DNA from: Alphaproteobacteria bacterium
GTDB taxonomy: Bacteria > Pseudomonadota > Alphaproteobacteria > Sphingomonadales > Emcibacteraceae
Reading direction: 5' to 3'
Assembly: GCA_013152615.1 (NCBI GenBank)
Contig: JAADGA010000040.1
Location: forward strand, 1-8,939
DNA: 8,939 nucleotides
The position numbers and the translations under genes are program-made. Shown here piece after piece: positions 5,311 through 8,939 of this stretch. How positions within the stretch are numbered: the stretch's first letter is position 1; each line of letters opens with the position of its first letter. The notes below the pieces were generated by a model. It saw only the letters and a list, made by a program, of their open reading frames with translations. It ran no database searches and was not told where the DNA came from.

Positions 5311-6939
5311 TTATTCTCCTGTAGTTATCTGGCCGGTGGCACGGGCCAGCGCGGCGGCTATCCTGTCCGGATCAAATAGCCGCCAGCGGGCGGCGACATG
5401 CTGATCCGGGCGAATCAGATATACCGCACCCTTGCCACCATCATATCTTGCTGCTGCCATACCGTCCCGGTCTTTGACCTGATCACCAATTACAATCACC
5501 TTCGCCGAAAGACGGCCATAGGAAATTTCACTCTGCCGGGGCTTGTCCCCGAAAACCAGAATGATAAAATCCTCGCCAAGGATATTGAGCAGCCAGCCAT
5601 CCTGCCCCGCAACCGTTATCGGGGCATCAACACAATTGGTCCCCGGCACAATGCCGCCGTCAAAATCATCCTCATCCGGGCTGTTCAGTGATGAGTTGAC
5701 ATAAGGGGTCGGCGTTGACAGCCGACCGCTATTGACCAGCGGCCGGGCAAATTCATATTTTTTCGACAGCTCCAGCACCGCGTCGCGAAAAATCCGGCTA
5801 CCTTTGCTTTTCGGCGTGATAAAATCGGTCGAGCGGGTGGAATTGAGCAGATTGTCATCGGCGGCAAACGAGCGTTCCTCATTATAACTGTCAAGAAATG
5901 AGTCCGGGGCATCGCCCGCCATTACCATTTTCAGCTTCCAGGTCAGGTTATCAATATCCTGAACCCCGGTATTGGCCCCGCGTGCACCGAAGGGCGAGAC
6001 CTGATGGGCGCTATCACCGGCGAAAATAATCCGGCCATAGCGAAAATTATCAATCCGGCGACAGGCAAACTGATAGATCGACACCCACTCCAGATCAAAT
6101 TCGGTATCATCGCCAAGCATCGCCCGGATTAAGGGCACGATATTCTCCGGCTTTGTCGCCTCTTTCGGGTCGGCATCCCAGCCCATCTGAAAATCAAGCC
6201 GCCAGACATCGTCCGATTGTTTATGCAGCAGCGCCGACTGGTTTTTGTGAAACAGCGGGTCAAACCAGAACCAGCGTTCGGTCGGAAAATCCGCCTTCAT
6301 CACCACATCGGCGATCAAAAACCGGTCGTGAAAGAACTGACCGGTAAAATCCGCATGAACGGCCTCGCGCACCTTGCTGTTGGCACCGTCACAGGCGATC
6401 AGCCACTCACTTTCCACAGTGAATACGCCGTCAGGAGTCTCCACCAGCAAACTGGTATAATCCTCATGACGGGTCAGGCTGATCAGTTTATGCCGCCAGC
6501 GCAGGTCAATCAGGTCGCGATGTTTCAGCACCTCATCGACCAGATACTGCTCGCAGTAATATTGCTGAAGATTAATCATTGCCGGCATCTTGTGGCCCTG
6601 TTCCGCCAGCAGGTTAAATTCATAGGCCAGATCCTCTTTGAAAAAAACCTTGCCCAGATTCCAGCTGATGCCTTTGTCTACCATCTGGTCGGCAACCCCG
6701 AGCCGGTCCCAGACTTCCAGCGGCCGCTTGGCATAGCACACCGCACGCGAGCCAACGCTGACGGTATTGTTATCGTCCAGAATAATCACTTTTATCCCCT
6801 TGCGGGCGCAGTCCAGCGCTGCGGTCAGGCCAATCAGCCCGGCACCGATGATAATAACCGGGTGGCGCACCGGGCTTGTGCTTTGCTGATCCTGTGACTG
6901 GACATAGGGATATTCAGGCCATGTGTAGGTATTTAACAT
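5311..6939 (-). CDS. FAD-dependent aromatic hydroxylase (class A flavoprotein monooxygenase, MhpA-like)
   Basis: A 542-residue cytoplasmic enzyme expected to hydroxylate a phenolic or other aromatic substrate using NAD(P)H and O2. The Rossmann motif GAGLIG is at 32-37, the acidic ribose-binding end of strand 2 near 55-56 (LDD), the DG motif CDGANSKVR at 183-191, and the FAD-binding GD motif FAGDSAHQVSPFGARG at 306-321. A C-terminal thioredoxin-like domain (about 430-535) contains the typical end segment YLIRPDQHVAARWR (507-520). Length and layout match the MhpA/PheA/TIGR-type phenol and hydroxyphenylpropionate hydroxylases, but the substrate cannot be told. It begins 42 nt after the MBL gene and ends 2 nt before the DUF2783 gene. 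A weaker alternative is a role like QhpG, the flavin monooxygenase of amine dehydrogenase maturation; the longer length and DUF2783/MBL partners argue against it. Confidence 0.88.
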   Translation of the reverse strand: MLNTYTWPEYPYVQSQDQQSTSPVRHPVIIIGAGLIGLTAALDCARKGIKVIILDDNNTVSVGSRAVCYAKRPLEVWDRLGVADQMVDKGISWNLGKVFFKEDLAYEFNLLAEQGHKMPAMINLQQYYCEQYLVDEVLKHRDLIDLRWRHKLISLTRHEDYTSLLVETPDGVFTVESEWLIACDGANSKVREAVHADFTGQFFHDRFLIADVVMKADFPTERWFWFDPLFHKNQSALLHKQSDDVWRLDFQMGWDADPKEATKPENIVPLIRAMLGDDTEFDLEWVSIYQFACRRIDNFRYGRIIFAGDSAHQVSPFGARGANTGVQDIDNLTWKLKMVMAGDAPDSFLDSYNEERSFAADDNLLNSTRSTDFITPKSKGSRIFRDAVLELSKKYEFARPLVNSGRLSTPTPYVNSSLNSPDEDDFDGGIVPGTNCVDAPITVAGQDGWLLNILGEDFIILVFGDKPRQSEISYGRLSAKVIVIGDQVKDRDGMAAARYDGGKGAVYLIRPDQHVAARWRLFDPDRIAAALARATGQITTGE

Positions 6940-6981
6940 TATATTTTTCCAGATTTATTCCCAATTTAAGGCGCGGGGTAA

Positions 6982-7935
6982 TTACCCTGCGAGGTCCTGC
7001 CACATTTTGATATCACGTTCCGCCGTCCAGATGCGCGGGTCACGGATGCCCTGACATTCGTCATAGGCCCGGGTAACATCAAACGGCAGACAATGTTCGA
7101 AAATGACCCAGTGGCCATATTTGGGACTTAACGCCGCCATTGTTGCCTTATAGGTGGCGTTAAGGTCCATGCCTTTCGCCTGACAGGCCTTGACCGAGCC
7201 ATACATATCGCTGATGAAAGCCCGGGTCTCCGTCAGGCCCTGCTGGCATTGTTCCGCCGTCATCAGCGCATCGCCGCGCCCCGGCACCAGCTTTTCCGGC
7301 TTCAGCGCCGCCAGATTATCCAATGTCGCCGGCCAGTCCTCAAGATAGGCATCGCCGGTATAGGGGGTGGCACCAAATTCAACCAGATCACCACTGAACA
7401 ACACCTTGTCCTTGGGCAGCCAGGCAATAGTATCACCCTTGGTATGGCCGCGCCCGACCTGTTTTAACTGCACTTCGACACTGCCGAGCCAGATGGTCAT
7501 TTCGCCGCGGAAAGTCTGGGTCGGCCAGGTCAGGCCGGGAATAGTTTCCACCGCATCAAACAACCGTGGGAAACGTTCATATTCCGATTTATAATCCTGT
7601 TCCCCGCGTTCAACAATCAGGTCGCGGGTATCCATGCTGGCAATGATATGGTCAGGGTTATAGCCACTCGCCCCCAGAACCCGGACCGCATGATAATGGC
7701 TCATCACGACATATTTAACCGGTTTATCAGTTACGGTGCGGATCTGGTCAATCACCAGCTGGGCCATCACCGGTGTCGCCTGGGTATCAAGCACCATCAC
7801 GCAATCATCACCGATAATCACCCCGGTATTCGGGTCACCCTCTGCGGTGAAGGCATAAGCATTGTCGGACAGTTTGGCAAAGGTGATCTTCTTCTGTTCC
7901 AGATCGGCCTGAGAGGCAAATTTCTTGTTTGACAT
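6982..7935 (-). CDS. MBL-fold metallo-hydrolase-like protein with degenerate metal site
   Basis: A 317-residue protein with no signal peptide, hence cytoplasmic. The metallo-beta-lactamase fold is seen in strands GVIIGDDCVMVLDTQ (38-52) and KYVVMSH (74-80), GRGHTKGDTIAWLP (161-174) and VLFSGDLVEFG (178-188). The canonical HxHxDH motif is HYHAVR here (80-85): His80 and His82 remain but Asp and His of the second metal are Val84 and Arg85. The usual GHG His is Arg220 in PGRG. His164 and Asp183 are kept, so at most one metal ion is expected. From memory, relatives encoded next to FAD hydroxylases share HYHAVR, so this is a subfamily trait rather than decay. It may hydrolyse a ring-opened or ester intermediate of the hydroxylase pathway (inference). 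First gene of the operon; AGGG Shine-Dalgarno about 11 nt upstream. Confidence 0.87.
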   Translation of the reverse strand: MSNKKFASQADLEQKKITFAKLSDNAYAFTAEGDPNTGVIIGDDCVMVLDTQATPVMAQLVIDQIRTVTDKPVKYVVMSHYHAVRVLGASGYNPDHIIASMDTRDLIVERGEQDYKSEYERFPRLFDAVETIPGLTWPTQTFRGEMTIWLGSVEVQLKQVGRGHTKGDTIAWLPKDKVLFSGDLVEFGATPYTGDAYLEDWPATLDNLAALKPEKLVPGRGDALMTAEQCQQGLTETRAFISDMYGSVKACQAKGMDLNATYKATMAALSPKYGHWVIFEHCLPFDVTRAYDECQGIRDPRIWTAERDIKMWQDLAG

Positions 7936-7949
7936 AATTCTGTTTTCCC

Positions 7950-7977
7950 TGAATGACTATAAATATGAATGACTATA
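7950..7977. repeat. 12-bp tandem direct repeat in the leader of the MBL operon
   Basis: TGAATGACTATA occurs at 7950-7961 and again at 7966-7977, separated by AATA (period 16 bp). The repeat lies 15-43 nt upstream of the MBL start codon and downstream of the predicted promoter. It could be a tandem binding site for the neighbouring LuxR-type regulator or another protein, acting at or just after the transcription start. Confidence 0.65.
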
Positions 7978-8009
7978 CATATCGCATTTTCGACATAATA
8001 TCAGCTATT

Positions 8010-8038
8010 ATTATAGATGTTAAATAAATTCCTGTCTG
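8010..8038 (-). promoter_or_regulatory. Sigma70-type promoter of the MBL-hydroxylase-DUF2783 operon
   Basis: On the minus strand, -10 TATAAT (8010-8015, perfect), a 17-bp spacer and -35 CAGACA (8033-8038, 4 of 6). Transcription would start near 8003, leaving a leader of about 68 nt that includes the direct repeat at 7950-7977. The -35 overlaps the 3' arm of the hairpin after the LuxR-type gene. Confidence 0.5.
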
Positions 8039-8057
8039 TCCTCATAAAGGGGGACAG
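8036..8057 (-). terminator. Hairpin after the LuxR-type regulator gene
   Basis: CTGTCC (8036-8041) and GGACAG (8052-8057) form a perfect 6-bp stem with a 10-nt loop, beginning 9 nt after the LuxR-type stop codon. On the minus strand it is followed by ACAGGAATTTATTT, a broken U-rich stretch. This is a plausible but not strong intrinsic terminator. Confidence 0.45.
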
Positions 8058-8066
8058 GTCCTGACC

Positions 8067-8924
8067 TTAGCCTGCCAGAGAAATAAATTCGAGATAGAGG
8101 CTGAACAGTTCATTCTGGGATGAAATACCAAGCTTGGCATAGGCACGCTTGCGATAGGTATGGATGGTGGAAATTGCCACCTTCATGTCAAGGGAAATTG
8201 CTTCGGAGCTATAGCCCTGCAAAATTCTGAGGCATACCTGACGCTCGCGCCCGGTCAAGCGGGCAAAGACTTTGTTGTGGCTGTCAAAAAGGCCGGTCAT
8301 GGCCTCTGCCGACCGGCTGAGCGGCACCTGGGTTATGATCGGGTCGGGGCGATTTTCCTTGTCCTCCTGTCCCGCCAGCAGTGAATGCTTGAAGATCAGA
8401 TTGGTCAGAATCGGCAAAATCTGTGATAATTGCTCAAATTCCTCCTGTTTGAAACGACCGGAAGCCTTTAGGCGGTAAAAACTGCAATATATAGTATAAT
8501 GACGGGTCTGCAGCAGACTCGAGACTTTATCAATCAGCCCGGTATCGGTGAAAAACCGGGTTTTATAGCCTTCATCATAATCACGGGCAGGAATATGAGG
8601 CAACAGGGTCATTTTGAGGTCGCTGTTTTCTGTCAATTGCTGCTCCAGCGGCGCCAGATTGGGATCACGGGTATAGAATTGTTCGGTATAGGCCCGGGCG
8701 AGAGAGCGGCAAACCGCCTCATCCAGTTTGCTTTTGGTGAAAAGATGGGCGGCGGTACCGTCATTATTATTGATAAAAACCGCGCAGTGATCAACCTGCA
8801 CCACCACATTGACCAGATCAAACAGGCTGTCTTCGAACGCTGTGCGGCCCAATTTGCAGATTGCCCGGTTCAAGCACGTCAGCCACGCGTCCGAACCGGT
8901 AATGGACAGTGATGGTAAAGGCAT
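8067..8924 (-). CDS. LuxR-family HTH transcriptional regulator
   Basis: A 285-residue cytoplasmic DNA-binding protein. The C-terminal LuxR/GerE HTH spans about 222-277, with the signature LTGRERQVCLRILQGYSS (223-240), EAISLDMKVAISTIHTYRKR (241-260) as the recognition region, and a closing helix AYAKLGISSQNELFSLYLEF. The N-terminal 200 residues match no domain I can name with confidence; they lack an obvious receiver domain signature (no phospho-acceptor context) and no transmembrane segment is seen. It is encoded just upstream of, and parallel to, the hydroxylase operon and is the likely local regulator of it. Met1 lies 15 nt from the window edge, with only a weak GGA upstream and an open frame to the edge, so a longer N-terminus cannot be excluded. 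Confidence 0.85.
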   Translation of the reverse strand: MPLPSLSITGSDAWLTCLNRAICKLGRTAFEDSLFDLVNVVVQVDHCAVFINNNDGTAAHLFTKSKLDEAVCRSLARAYTEQFYTRDPNLAPLEQQLTENSDLKMTLLPHIPARDYDEGYKTRFFTDTGLIDKVSSLLQTRHYTIYCSFYRLKASGRFKQEEFEQLSQILPILTNLIFKHSLLAGQEDKENRPDPIITQVPLSRSAEAMTGLFDSHNKVFARLTGRERQVCLRILQGYSSEAISLDMKVAISTIHTYRKRAYAKLGISSQNELFSLYLEFISLAG

Positions 8925-8939
8925 AAATATGATCCAGTC

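Noticed and set aside
6217..6897. A 226-codon open frame on the plus strand.
   Set aside because: It is antisense to the FAD hydroxylase gene and its translation shows no family features.
6982..7935. Assignment as a quinoprotein relay-system zinc metallohydrolase, tempting because of the nearby quinoprotein dehydrogenase.
   Set aside because: It has no signal peptide and lacks the full HxHxDH motif, and it is in a separate operon with a flavin hydroxylase.

Overview
All seven genes that can be supported lie on the minus strand, so the window reads from right to left. The TonB-dependent receptor carries an EIVVTATK-type Ton box, the genes have moderate GC, and the amine dehydrogenase is a periplasmic cytochrome c type. 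These point to an aerobic Gram-negative proteobacterium, most likely an alphaproteobacterium, but the lineage is an inference. There is no tRNA, rRNA, CRISPR array, insertion sequence or phage gene.

Right part (8924 to 5108). A LuxR-type HTH regulator is followed by a three-gene operon: an MBL-fold hydrolase-like protein with a degenerate metal site, a class A FAD-dependent aromatic hydroxylase, and a 66-residue DUF2783 protein that starts 2 nt after the hydroxylase stop codon. This trio looks like a catabolic cassette for an aromatic compound whose identity cannot be read from the sequence. A good sigma70-type promoter (8010-8038) lies inside the LuxR gene's 3' hairpin region, and a 12-bp direct repeat sits in the operon leader.

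Left part (4960 to 1). An AraC-family regulator with a FeaR-like ligand-binding half is followed by a 798-residue TonB-dependent receptor. Next comes the 5' part of the gene for the quinohemoprotein amine dehydrogenase alpha subunit (peaA/qhpA), which runs off the left edge. It has two CxxCH haem sites and a lipobox. The radical SAM maturase and the gamma and beta subunit genes should lie beyond position 1. The arrangement suggests amine-responsive regulation of a periplasmic amine oxidation system, with an outer-membrane receptor that may bring in the substrate.

The most unusual non-coding DNA is between the AraC gene and the receptor gene (3659-3964). A ~35-bp direct repeat, each copy containing the dyad ATTTGA-N7-TCAAAT, flanks a GC-rich hairpin. 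A diverged version of the same half-sites overlaps the -10 box of the AraC gene's own promoter, suggesting a shared, autoregulatory operator. The interval between the DUF2783 and AraC genes holds two mutually exclusive 8-bp inverted repeats, one of which touches the AraC gene's -35 box.
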